A DNA stretch of 39,099 nucleotides, taken from contig CAJUAS010000015.1 in assembly GCA_910584395.1 (NCBI GenBank), positions 1 to 39,099 of the forward strand, in the 5' to 3' direction. The notes under the pieces were generated by a model. It saw only the letters and a program-made list of their open reading frames with translations, ran no database searches and was not told the DNA's origin. A program made the position numbers and the translations under genes. This stretch comes from an uncultured Oscillospiraceae bacterium. GTDB lineage: Bacteria; Bacillota; Clostridia; Oscillospirales; Oscillospiraceae. Shown piece by piece: positions 32,851 to 39,099 of this stretch; position 1 is the stretch's first letter; the number at the start of each line of letters is the position of its first letter.

Positions 32851-34877
32851 AGCGGCGCACCCTGTCCCTGCGTCTGGGCGTGCTGGGCATTTTCCTGTGT
32901 CTGGTCATGGCCGCCTTTTTCGGCATTTTGCTCGACCTCCAGCTCAACCATCAGGAGGATTACGCCCGGCGGCTCTCCAAGCCCGTGGGCACGACCGAGG
33001 CCGTCCCAGCCGCCCGCGGGGAACTGACCGACCGTTACGGGCGGCCGCTGGTCACCAATCAGGTGGTGTATCAGGTGACCCTCAACACCAACCTCATGGG
33101 GGAAAATCAGAACGCCATCCTGCTGGAGCTGATCCATGCGGCGCAGGAACACGGCGTGACATGGCCCGATAACCTCCCCCTCACCACCGAAGACCCCCCC
33201 TTCTTTAAAATCGGCAGCGTCTCCGAGGGCAGCCGCAAGAACTACGTCAAGCTCTCCAAGGAGCTGGGCTGGAAAAGCACCGGCGGGGCGGAGCTGCTGG
33301 CCGAGCTGCGGGACTTCTACGCCGTGGACGAGGCCGTCTCCGACGCCGACGCCCGGCTGCTGGTGGGGGTGCGCTATGAGCTGTCCCTGCGCGCCAAGGA
33401 GATCATCTGGTCGGGGTATGTCTTTGCCACCGGCGTGGATATGGACTTCATCTCCGCCGTGCGGGAGCGGTCTCTGGCCGGGGTGGTCGTCTCCCCCGTC
33501 ACCACCCGGAAGTACGCCACCACCTACGCCGCCCACCTGCTGGGCCGGGTAGGCCCGATGGACAACGATGAGTGGAAGATCTACAAGGAGCAGGGCTACG
33601 CCATGAACGAGACCGTGGGCAAGGACGGCGCAGAACGGGCCTTTGAGTCCCTCCTCCGGGGGCAGGCGGGCAAGCAGCTTGTGGAGCGCAACGCCAAGGG
33701 CAAGATCGTCTCCCACAGCTGGAAGGAAGAACCCGCCCCCGGCCACAACGTGGCTCTCACCATCGACCTGCCCCTTCAGCAGAAGGTGGAGGACACGCTG
33801 GCGGCCAAACTGCCCACTCTCACCGACGAGGGTGCAGGCGGCGGCGCGGCGGTAATGCTCGACGTGAACTCCGGCGATGTGCTGGCTATGGCCTCCTATC
33901 CCACCTACGACCTGACCACGATCTATAAGGACGCCGAGCTTTACAACGCCGCCAAGGAAGACCCCCTCAATCCCTTCCTCAACCGGGTGACCCACGGCCT
34001 GTTCGCCCCCGGTTCTACCTTCAAGCCCATGGTGGCCACCGCCGCTTTGGAGGAAGGGATCATCACCCCGAAAACCAAAATACAGGACACCGGCGTCTAC
34101 CGGTACTACTCCTCCCCCCAGCCCGCCTGCTGGCTGTGGCGGCAGTCCCGCGCCACCCACGGCTATGTGAACGTCTCCAAGGCAATTGAGGTCTCCTGCA
34201 ACGTGTTTTTCTATGAGGTGGGCCGCCTCACCGGCATTCGCACCATCGACGACTATGCCGCCAAGTTCGGCTTGGGCCAGCCCACAGGCATTGAGCTGCC
34301 CGAAAAGGTGGGGGTGGTCGCCGGGCCGGACTATACCACCTCTCTGGGCCAGACTTGGTATGAGGGCAACGTCATGTCCGCCGCCATCGGGCAGGAGAAC
34401 AACCAGTTCACCCCCCTCCAGATGGCGAATTATACCGCCACGCTGGCCAACGGCGGCACGCACTATGCCGCTCACCTTCTGAAAAGCATCAAGTCCAACG
34501 ACTACGCCGAGACCATCGAGGCCTATCAGCCCAAGGTTCTGGACGAGCTGGACATTGACCCGGAAAACCTCGCCGCCATCCACAAGGGGATGATCGACTT
34601 GACCACCACCGGCTCTCTGCGGGGCTATTTCCGTGGTCTGGACTTCACCGTCGCCGCCAAGACCGGCTCGGTACAGGTGGCGGGGCAGAACACCTCCAAC
34701 GCCACTTTCATCTGCTTTGCCCCCGCCGACGACCCGCAGGTCGCCCTTGCCATCGTGGCCCAGAAGGGCGGCTCAGGCTCTGGTCTGGCGGGTCTTGCCG
34801 TCGATATTCTGGACTATTATTTCAACGCCCAGAACAGTTTTACCACCGCCACCGAGGAAAACACCCTCCTTCGGTGA
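32847..34877 (+). CDS. mrdA: Penicillin-binding protein 2 (class B transpeptidase, elongasome)
   Basis: 676 aa from the GTG at 32847, overlapping the mreD stop by four bases after a GGGGGGTGAGG site. One N-terminal membrane anchor (about 8-30), a dimerisation/pedestal domain with AARGELTDRYGRPL, and a transpeptidase domain from about 290. Active-site motifs: SxxK in GSTFKP (S390, K393), SxN in SCN, KTGS (K605-S608). It cross-links peptidoglycan during side-wall growth and is inhibited by beta-lactams. Context (mreC, mreD) supports the elongation type over the division type (FtsI/SpoVD, which carry PASTA or sit in the dcw cluster). Its partner RodA is not in the window. Confidence 0.94.
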   Translation: MKRRTLSLRLGVLGIFLCLVMAAFFGILLDLQLNHQEDYARRLSKPVGTTEAVPAARGELTDRYGRPLVTNQVVYQVTLNTNLMGENQNAILLELIHAAQEHGVTWPDNLPLTTEDPPFFKIGSVSEGSRKNYVKLSKELGWKSTGGAELLAELRDFYAVDEAVSDADARLLVGVRYELSLRAKEIIWSGYVFATGVDMDFISAVRERSLAGVVVSPVTTRKYATTYAAHLLGRVGPMDNDEWKIYKEQGYAMNETVGKDGAERAFESLLRGQAGKQLVERNAKGKIVSHSWKEEPAPGHNVALTIDLPLQQKVEDTLAAKLPTLTDEGAGGGAAVMLDVNSGDVLAMASYPTYDLTTIYKDAELYNAAKEDPLNPFLNRVTHGLFAPGSTFKPMVATAALEEGIITPKTKIQDTGVYRYYSSPQPACWLWRQSRATHGYVNVSKAIEVSCNVFFYEVGRLTGIRTIDDYAAKFGLGQPTGIELPEKVGVVAGPDYTTSLGQTWYEGNVMSAAIGQENNQFTPLQMANYTATLANGGTHYAAHLLKSIKSNDYAETIEAYQPKVLDELDIDPENLAAIHKGMIDLTTTGSLRGYFRGLDFTVAAKTGSVQVAGQNTSNATFICFAPADDPQVALAIVAQKGGSGSGLAGLAVDILDYYFNAQNSFTTATEENTLLR

Positions 34878-34906
34878 CGCGGCAATCATATTGATGAGGT
34901 GAACCC

Positions 34907-36760
34907 ATGGAAGAGAAGAGAGAAGCGTTTGATCCGAGTCTGTTCCACCCTTGGGACAGCAAATGCAAATCCCCGTTTGGCGCAGTGGCCGCCGGGGAGT
35001 GCGTCAAGCTGTCGGTGTACCCGCCCCGCGCGCTGGGCTTCGTTCAGGCCAGCGTCACCCTCCGCTTTGAGCAGTGGGAGAACAAGACGGAGACCTACCC
35101 GCTCGTCTGGCAGGACACCGCCTTGGGCGTGGATACCTTTTCCGTTGAATTGACCGTCCCGGAGGACTATCAGGGTTTGATCTGGTACTCCTTCCGGCTG
35201 GATTTTTCCGCCTATCCTTACCTGAAAATATCCGAGGAATACCAGCTCACCGTCTACGACGGCTCTGAGACCGTCCCCACATGGTTTGGCGAGGGGATGT
35301 GCTATCAGATCTTCCCCGACCGGTTCTGCCGCCTGTCCATCCCGCAGGATACCGGCCCCGGAAACCGCTGGGTACACGAAAACTGGGCCGACCACCCTGT
35401 CTGGCAGCCCGACGCCAACGGTGAGATCACCAACCGGGACTTTTTCGGCGGCTCTTTGGCCGGGGTGGAGAGCAAGCTCAGCTATCTGGCGGAGCTGGGG
35501 GTGGAGACCATCTACTTTTGTCCCATTTTCGAGGCGCTGGAAAACCACCGCTACGGCACGGCGGACTACGAAAAGATCGACCCCATGCTGGGCACGCAGG
35601 AGGATTTTGCGCGTCTGTGCCGAAAGGCCCACGCCAAGGGCATCCGCATCATTCTGGACGGGGTGTTCAACCATGTGGGCTGGGCCAGCAAATATTTCAA
35701 CGCCACCGGGATCTACGGTGACGGCGGCGCGGCCCGGGACGAGAACTCCCCCTATCACGACTGGTTCTTGTGGGAGCGCTGGCCCGACCAATATAAATCA
35801 TGGTGGGGCTTCAAGACCCTCCCCGACTTTAACAAACAAAACCCCGACTTTTTGCACTTCCTGTGCGGCGAGGACGGGGTCATCCGCTCTTGGCTGCGCC
35901 GGGGGGCGGACGGCTGGCGGCTGGACGTGGCCGACGAGCTGCCCGACGAGATGGTCCACGCCCTCCACCAAGCCGCCCGGGCCGAGAAGAAGGACGGTCT
36001 CATCATCGGCGAGGTGTGGGAGGACGGCTCGACCAAAATGGCCTATGACGTGCGCCGCAAGCACATCTGGGGCGGACACTGCGACGGGCTGATGAACTAC
36101 CCCCTGCGCAACGCCCTGATCTCCTACCTGCTGGGGGGCAACGCCCGGCAATTCATGCTGGACATGGAGACTCTGCGGGAACACTACCCCCCCTTCGCCT
36201 TCCACAACGCTATGAACTCTCTTGGCACTCACGACACCCTGCGGATCCTCACCTTTTTGGGCACAGGCAGCGACCACCGGGGGGACTGGAGCCGGGAGCA
36301 GCGGGCGGCCTACGAGATGACCGAGGAGGAGTACCTCCGGGGGCTTTGGCGGCTGAAGTTGGGCTTCACCCTCCTCTTCGCCTTCCCCGGCGCGCCCACG
36401 GTGTATTACGGGGACGAGGCCGGCGTCACCGGCTTTGAAGACCCCTTTAACCGCAAGACCTTCCCTTGGGGCAGCGAAAATGAGGAGCTGCTGGCCTTCG
36501 TCTCCCGTCTGGGCCGCCTCCGCAAAACCATCCCCGCCCTGCGCCGGGGGGAGATTTCCTATCTTGCCGCCGAGCAGGGTCTGTTGGCCTTCTCCCGCAC
36601 GCTGGACGGCGAAACGGTCATCGCCGCCGCCAACCGGGGAGACCGGGGCGTTCATTTGCAGCTTCCCTTCCCCGCCGTGGACGCCCTGACCGGGGAGCGC
36701 TTCCCGCAAAACGCCACCATCCCGTCCCACCGGGCCGTTTTGCTGCAAAAAGCGCCGTGA
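34907..36760 (+). CDS. Cytoplasmic alpha-amylase family protein, GH13 (neopullulanase/cyclomaltodextrinase-like)
   Basis: 617 aa from the ATG at 34907, six bases after GAGGTGA. No signal peptide, so cytosolic. An N-terminal beta-sandwich (about 1-120) precedes the GH13 barrel starting CYQIFPDRFC. Conserved regions: DGVFNHVG, GWRLDVADE with nucleophile D340, IIGEVWED with acid/base E369 and NSLGTHDT with D443. A C-terminal beta domain ends the protein. The N-domain plus YQIFPDRF start is typical of GH13_20-like neopullulanases, maltogenic amylases and cyclomaltodextrinases that hydrolyse short maltodextrins after uptake. Its place between mrdA and an rluA-type gene, without a sugar transporter, is unusual. 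It overlaps the next gene by four bases. Confidence 0.92.
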   Translation: MEEKREAFDPSLFHPWDSKCKSPFGAVAAGECVKLSVYPPRALGFVQASVTLRFEQWENKTETYPLVWQDTALGVDTFSVELTVPEDYQGLIWYSFRLDFSAYPYLKISEEYQLTVYDGSETVPTWFGEGMCYQIFPDRFCRLSIPQDTGPGNRWVHENWADHPVWQPDANGEITNRDFFGGSLAGVESKLSYLAELGVETIYFCPIFEALENHRYGTADYEKIDPMLGTQEDFARLCRKAHAKGIRIILDGVFNHVGWASKYFNATGIYGDGGAARDENSPYHDWFLWERWPDQYKSWWGFKTLPDFNKQNPDFLHFLCGEDGVIRSWLRRGADGWRLDVADELPDEMVHALHQAARAEKKDGLIIGEVWEDGSTKMAYDVRRKHIWGGHCDGLMNYPLRNALISYLLGGNARQFMLDMETLREHYPPFAFHNAMNSLGTHDTLRILTFLGTGSDHRGDWSREQRAAYEMTEEEYLRGLWRLKLGFTLLFAFPGAPTVYYGDEAGVTGFEDPFNRKTFPWGSENEELLAFVSRLGRLRKTIPALRRGEISYLAAEQGLLAFSRTLDGETVIAAANRGDRGVHLQLPFPAVDALTGERFPQNATIPSHRAVLLQKAP

Positions 36761-37641
36761 GCCGCCGGTTGACCCACATCGTTACACCAGAGGAGGACGG
36801 TATCCGGGTGGATACCGTCCTTCGCCGCGCTCTGGGACTGACCGGCTCGGTGATCCGGCGGGTCAAATGGCTGGAGGACGGCATTTTGCTGGACGGGCAA
36901 AAAACCTACCCCAACGTCTTGGTGGCCGCAGGGCAAATGCTGGATGTGGCGGTGGACGATCCCCAGCGCAAAAGCAATATCCTCCCCGCGCCCGGTGCGC
37001 TGGACATCGTCTTTGAGGACGACCACCTTGTGGTGCTGAACAAACAGGCCGGCGTGCTGGTTCACCCGGTCGTCCCGGAGCAAACCGACACCTTAGGCAA
37101 CTTCCTGCTCTGGCACTATCAGGCCACAGGGCAGGCCGGCGCTCTCTTTCACCCCGTTCACCGTCTGGATCGGGGCACCACCGGCCTGCTGGTGGCAGCC
37201 AAGCATCCCAGCGCCCAGACCGTGCTGAAGGGTCAGCTCCACACCGAGGATTTTCGCCGGGAGTATCTGGCCCTCACCGCGGGCGCGCCCGACCCCCTTG
37301 ACGGGGTCATTGACGCGCCCATCGCCCACGCACCCGATTCCCCCATTGCCCACCGGGTAGACCCGGCGGGTCTGCGTGCCGTCACCCATTACCAGACCCT
37401 CCGCCCCGGCGCGCTGTCTCTGGTGGCCCTGCGGCTGGACACCGGGCGCACCCACCAGATCCGGGTGCATCTGGCCCACATCGGCTGCCCCATTTTCGGC
37501 GATTTCCTCTACGGCGCGGAGGACGAACGCATTTCCCGCCCCGCCCTTCACTCCCACAAGCTCTCCTTCCGCCACCCCATCTCCGGCGAACTTCTGACCT
37601 TTGTTCAGGAATTGCCTCCGGATATGGTTGGACTGGCGTAA
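36757..37641 (+). CDS. RluA family pseudouridine synthase
   Basis: 294 aa from a GTG at 36757 that overlaps the GH13 stop (GTGA), with no clear ribosome site of its own; translation is probably coupled. The N-terminal S4-like RNA-binding part (about 15-75) is joined to the catalytic domain with HRLDRGTTGLLV, catalytic Asp D138, and the later RTHQIRVHLAHIGCPIFGD signature. RluA/RluD-type enzymes isomerise uridine in 23S rRNA or tRNA; the position modified is not predictable. The sequence between catalytic and C-terminal motifs (DAPIAHAPDSPIAHRVDPAG) is normal for the family. Last gene of the long operon. Confidence 0.92.
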   Translation: MSRRLTHIVTPEEDGIRVDTVLRRALGLTGSVIRRVKWLEDGILLDGQKTYPNVLVAAGQMLDVAVDDPQRKSNILPAPGALDIVFEDDHLVVLNKQAGVLVHPVVPEQTDTLGNFLLWHYQATGQAGALFHPVHRLDRGTTGLLVAAKHPSAQTVLKGQLHTEDFRREYLALTAGAPDPLDGVIDAPIAHAPDSPIAHRVDPAGLRAVTHYQTLRPGALSLVALRLDTGRTHQIRVHLAHIGCPIFGDFLYGAEDERISRPALHSHKLSFRHPISGELLTFVQELPPDMVGLA

Positions 37642-37705
37642 GAAAATGTCCCTTTTTCCTTTTGTGTTGTTGGCCTGAACCTTTGGCAATTTCACAGTTC
37701 CCGGC

Positions 37706-37734
37706 TTGAAGCCGAAAATTGGCTATGATATAAT
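37706..37734 (+). promoter_or_regulatory. Promoter of the MBL-fold hydrolase gene
   Basis: TTGAAG (37706-37711), 17-bp spacer, perfect TATAAT (37729-37734), about 60 bp before the ATG at 37793. The rest of the 37642-37792 gap shows only a T-rich stretch after the rluA-type gene without a clear hairpin. Confidence 0.7.
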
Positions 37735-37792
37735 CAGAGCGGCAAATTGAGATTGATGCTGGCGGCAGAAAATGGAAGAAAGGAGGGCTTAT

Positions 37793-38512
37793 ATGGTAAA
37801 TGCAGGGAGCAGAATCGTCAACAACTGGATATATCCCATTGATCAAGGGTATGTACTGATTGATACGGGATACGAAAATGGATTTTGGCGTCTCAAAAAG
37901 AAACTTGTAGCATTCAATATAGATGTTCAACGGATCCGGTATATTTTTTTGACGCACGCCCACGATGACCATGCCGGGTATCTAAACGAAATACTTTCGG
38001 AATGTCCTGACACGCAAATTGTTATGAGCAGCAGAGCATTAGAGGGTTTACACAGAGGACAGAACTCCTTTCACGGCGGCTGTACAAGCCGGCTTGCTCT
38101 GGGCTTTTGTTCCTTAATGAAGCTTGCCGGCAGGGGCAGGCATTTGTTTCCTAAATTGAGACAGGAATATCAATGCAGATGTATTCAAGTAACTGAGCAA
38201 AACCGTACTCAAGTGGAATTTTTACTGCAAGGGAAAATTATTGATACTCCCGGTCACACGGTCGATTCAATATCTCTTTTCCTGAGCGATGGTTCTTTAT
38301 TTTGCGGTGATGCGGCTATGAGCGGATTGCCGAGCTTACACAAAATAACCATTTGGGCGGAAGACAAGGTAGCGTTCCTAAAATCATGGGAAACAATCAT
38401 TGCGCTTAGGCCGAAGATCATATACCCGGGACACGGTAAGCCGTTTAAATATGGTGATCTGATTGCAAATATCAATCGAGCAAAAAATATGAAACTGCTG
38501 TCTCTTAGCTAA
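37793..38512 (+). CDS. MBL-fold metallo-hydrolase
   Basis: 239 aa from the ATG at 37793, six bases after AGGAGG; an ATG seven codons earlier lies upstream of that site. Metallo-beta-lactamase fold with two-metal motif THAHDDHAG (H55, H57, D59, H60), then DTPGHTVDSIS, an Asp bridge in LFCGDAAMSG and a final His in YPGHGKPF. The closest pattern is the glyoxalase-II/quorum-lactonase-type branch; the substrate cannot be told. It is unlikely to be a beta-lactamase (no signal peptide). The gene is clearly AT-richer than its surroundings and uses codons such as ATA, TTA and AAA freely, which suggests later acquisition. It sits directly before a tRNA cluster. Confidence 0.88.
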   Translation: MVNAGSRIVNNWIYPIDQGYVLIDTGYENGFWRLKKKLVAFNIDVQRIRYIFLTHAHDDHAGYLNEILSECPDTQIVMSSRALEGLHRGQNSFHGGCTSRLALGFCSLMKLAGRGRHLFPKLRQEYQCRCIQVTEQNRTQVEFLLQGKIIDTPGHTVDSISLFLSDGSLFCGDAAMSGLPSLHKITIWAEDKVAFLKSWETIIALRPKIIYPGHGKPFKYGDLIANINRAKNMKLLSLS

Positions 38513-38631
38513 CCCCGGTTTACCGGGCAGTCATTCATCCCGGATAACGCCCGTTCAGTCATTTCGATAGGCGAAAAAATTGACGGGCATTTATCCACAC
38601 AAAGGGTAAAAGGGATAAGAAAATTACCACC

Positions 38632-38660
38632 TTGACAGCCCCGCAAAGTTATGTTAGAAT
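38632..38660 (+). promoter_or_regulatory. Promoter of the tRNA-Ser pair
   Basis: TTGACA (38632-38637), 17-bp spacer, extended -10 TGT-TAGAAT (38652-38660), 26 bp before the first tRNA. The gap 38513-38631 otherwise holds a small CCCGG/CCGGG hairpin without a T-run and a repeated CAGTCATT (38527 and 38551 regions). Confidence 0.8.
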
Positions 38661-38686
38661 GTTTGCTGTATCTGGGCGGCCAACTT

Positions 38687-38773
38687 GGAGAGGTGTCCGA
38701 GTGGTTTAAGGAGCTGGTCTTGAAAACCAGTGACTCGAAAGAGCCGTGGGTTCGAATCCCACCCTCTCCGCCA
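38687..38773 (+). tRNA. tRNA-Ser (anticodon UGA)
   Basis: 87 bases including encoded CCA. Acceptor GGAGAGG pairs with CCTCTCC before discriminator G and CCA. The anticodon arm CTGGT-CTTGAAA-ACCAG gives anticodon TGA, reading UCA-type serine codons. The long variable arm (TGACTCGAAAGAGCC) is typical of tRNA-Ser, and the T arm contains GTTCGAATC. Confidence 0.95.
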
Positions 38774-38788
38774 CATATTATTCGGCTT

Positions 38789-38880
38789 GCAGAAGTACCC
38801 AAGAGGCCGAAGGGGCTCCCCTGCTAAGGGAGTAGGCGGGTAATCCCCGCGCGAGAGTTCAAATCTCTCCTTCTGCGCCA
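38789..38880 (+). tRNA. tRNA-Ser (anticodon GCU)
   Basis: 92 bases including encoded CCA. Acceptor GCAGAAG pairs with CTTCTGC, discriminator G. The anticodon arm CTCCC-CTGCTAA-GGGAG gives anticodon GCT for AGC/AGU serine codons. A long variable arm (AGGCGGGTAATCCCCGC) and T-loop GTTCAAATC are present. It lies 15 bases after tRNA-Ser(UGA) and is probably co-transcribed. Confidence 0.95.
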
Positions 38881-38881
38881 C

Positions 38882-38927
38882 AAAGAAAGCCCCTTGCGAT
38901 CTGCGGATCACAAGGGGGTTTCTTTTG
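38882..38927 (+). terminator. Terminator after the tRNA-Ser pair
   Basis: Stem CCCCTTG (38890-38896) with CAAGGGG (38911-38917), extended inward by GATC/GATC and outward by AAAGAAA/TTTCTTT, followed by a T-rich end. It starts two bases after tRNA-Ser(GCU). Confidence 0.75.
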
Positions 38928-38962
38928 CCTGCGCGCGGGCCGAAGAAGCAGAAATTTACCTG

Positions 38963-38991
38963 TTGACAAGCGGCGGTTTTTCTGGTAGAAT
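38963..38991 (+). promoter_or_regulatory. Promoter of tRNA-Thr
   Basis: TTGACA (38963-38968), 17-bp spacer, extended -10 TGG-TAGAAT (38983-38991), 29 bp before the tRNA. It has the same design as the tRNA-Ser promoter. Confidence 0.8.
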
Positions 38992-39020
38992 AACTCACGC
39001 TGTTGGACGCGCAGCCGCGT

Positions 39021-39096
39021 GCTGGTGTAGCTCAGTTGGTAGAGCAGCTGATTTGTAATCAGCAGGTCGGGGGTTCGAGTCCGTCCACCAGCTCCA
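39021..39096 (+). tRNA. tRNA-Thr (anticodon UGU)
   Basis: 76 bases with encoded CCA. Acceptor GCTGGTG pairs with CACCAGC, discriminator T. D arm TAGCTCAGTTGGTAGAGCA, anticodon loop TTTGTAA with anticodon TGT, T arm GGGGGTTCGAGTCCGTC. It reads ACA-type threonine codons. More tRNAs may follow outside the window. Confidence 0.95.
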
Positions 39097-39099
39097 CAA

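Noticed and set aside
38514..38527. CCCGG-TTTA-CCGGG hairpin after the MBL gene as terminator
   Set aside because: Short stem and no T-run follows; not convincing as an intrinsic terminator.
38591..38599. TTATCCACA, identical to the consensus DnaA box
   Set aside because: Single copy with no cluster, AT-rich unwinding region or dnaA/dnaN nearby; one 9-mer match is likely by chance in 39 kb.
38509..38998. Short minus-strand ORFs with GGEGGIRTHG and GWDSNPRLF sequences
   Set aside because: These are translations of the antisense strand of tRNA-Ser genes, a well-known source of false proteins.
1..39099. Prophage, insertion sequence, CRISPR array or defence island
   Set aside because: No integrase, transposase, terminal repeats, regularly spaced repeats or known defence genes were seen on either strand.

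Overview
The window reads as chromosomal DNA of a GC-rich, low-oxygen Gram-positive bacterium, most likely a gut member of the Clostridia (Oscillospiraceae-like; inferred). The grounds are S-layer-homology (SLH) anchored exoproteins, strong AGGAGG-type ribosome binding sites, consensus sigma-A promoters, a short eukaryote/archaea-type ProRS, a CBS-DRTGG-CBS Mn pyrophosphatase, and a zapA-U32-dut-maf-mreCD-mrdA gene string. No phage, transposon, CRISPR or rRNA genes are visible. Coding density is very high and no gap exceeds about 240 bases.

Layout: (1) 1-8023, minus: 5' part of a giant secreted multidomain glycosidase (GH123-like domain, sialidase-like propeller, several carbohydrate-binding or Ig-like modules, SLH), cut by the window edge. 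(2) 8258-9190, plus: Zn-type CDF transporter. (3) 9187-12441, minus: pncB and a DUF975/CmpB-type membrane fusion. (4) 12614-15184, plus: GntR/YtrA-type regulator, ABC ATPase, permease, then a sirtuin with its own promoter. (5) 15231-18843, minus: CBS-type inorganic pyrophosphatase and an S41 protease carrying SLH repeats. (6) 18986-20644, plus: PfkB fructokinase-like gene and an orphan RibD-C/DHFR-like reductase. (7) 20778-25053, minus: rlmB, a P-type-ATPase-like protein that lacks the phosphorylation motif, and proS. (8) 25244-27217, plus: ftsH. (9) 27295-27885, minus: small secreted copper-amine-oxidase-N protein. (10) 28047-37641, plus: nine tightly packed genes, zapA - U32 protease - dut - maf - mreC - mreD - mrdA - GH13 - rluA-type. 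(11) 37793-38512, plus: MBL-fold hydrolase with AT-richer composition. (12) 38687-39096, plus: tRNA-Ser(UGA), tRNA-Ser(GCU), tRNA-Thr(UGU).

The units fit a normal housekeeping segment (cell elongation and division, RNA modification, nucleotide sanitation, NAD salvage and use, membrane proteolysis) with envelope and glycan functions at its left end. All four convergent junctions carry intrinsic hairpins that could act in both directions. The most unusual items are the giant GH123/sialidase-like/SLH protein, the catalytically degenerate P1B-ATPase-like protein between rlmB and proS, the DUF975-CmpB fusion, and an mre/PBP2 operon without mreB that runs into an alpha-amylase-family gene. Functions come from recognised motifs and family knowledge; no database search was possible.
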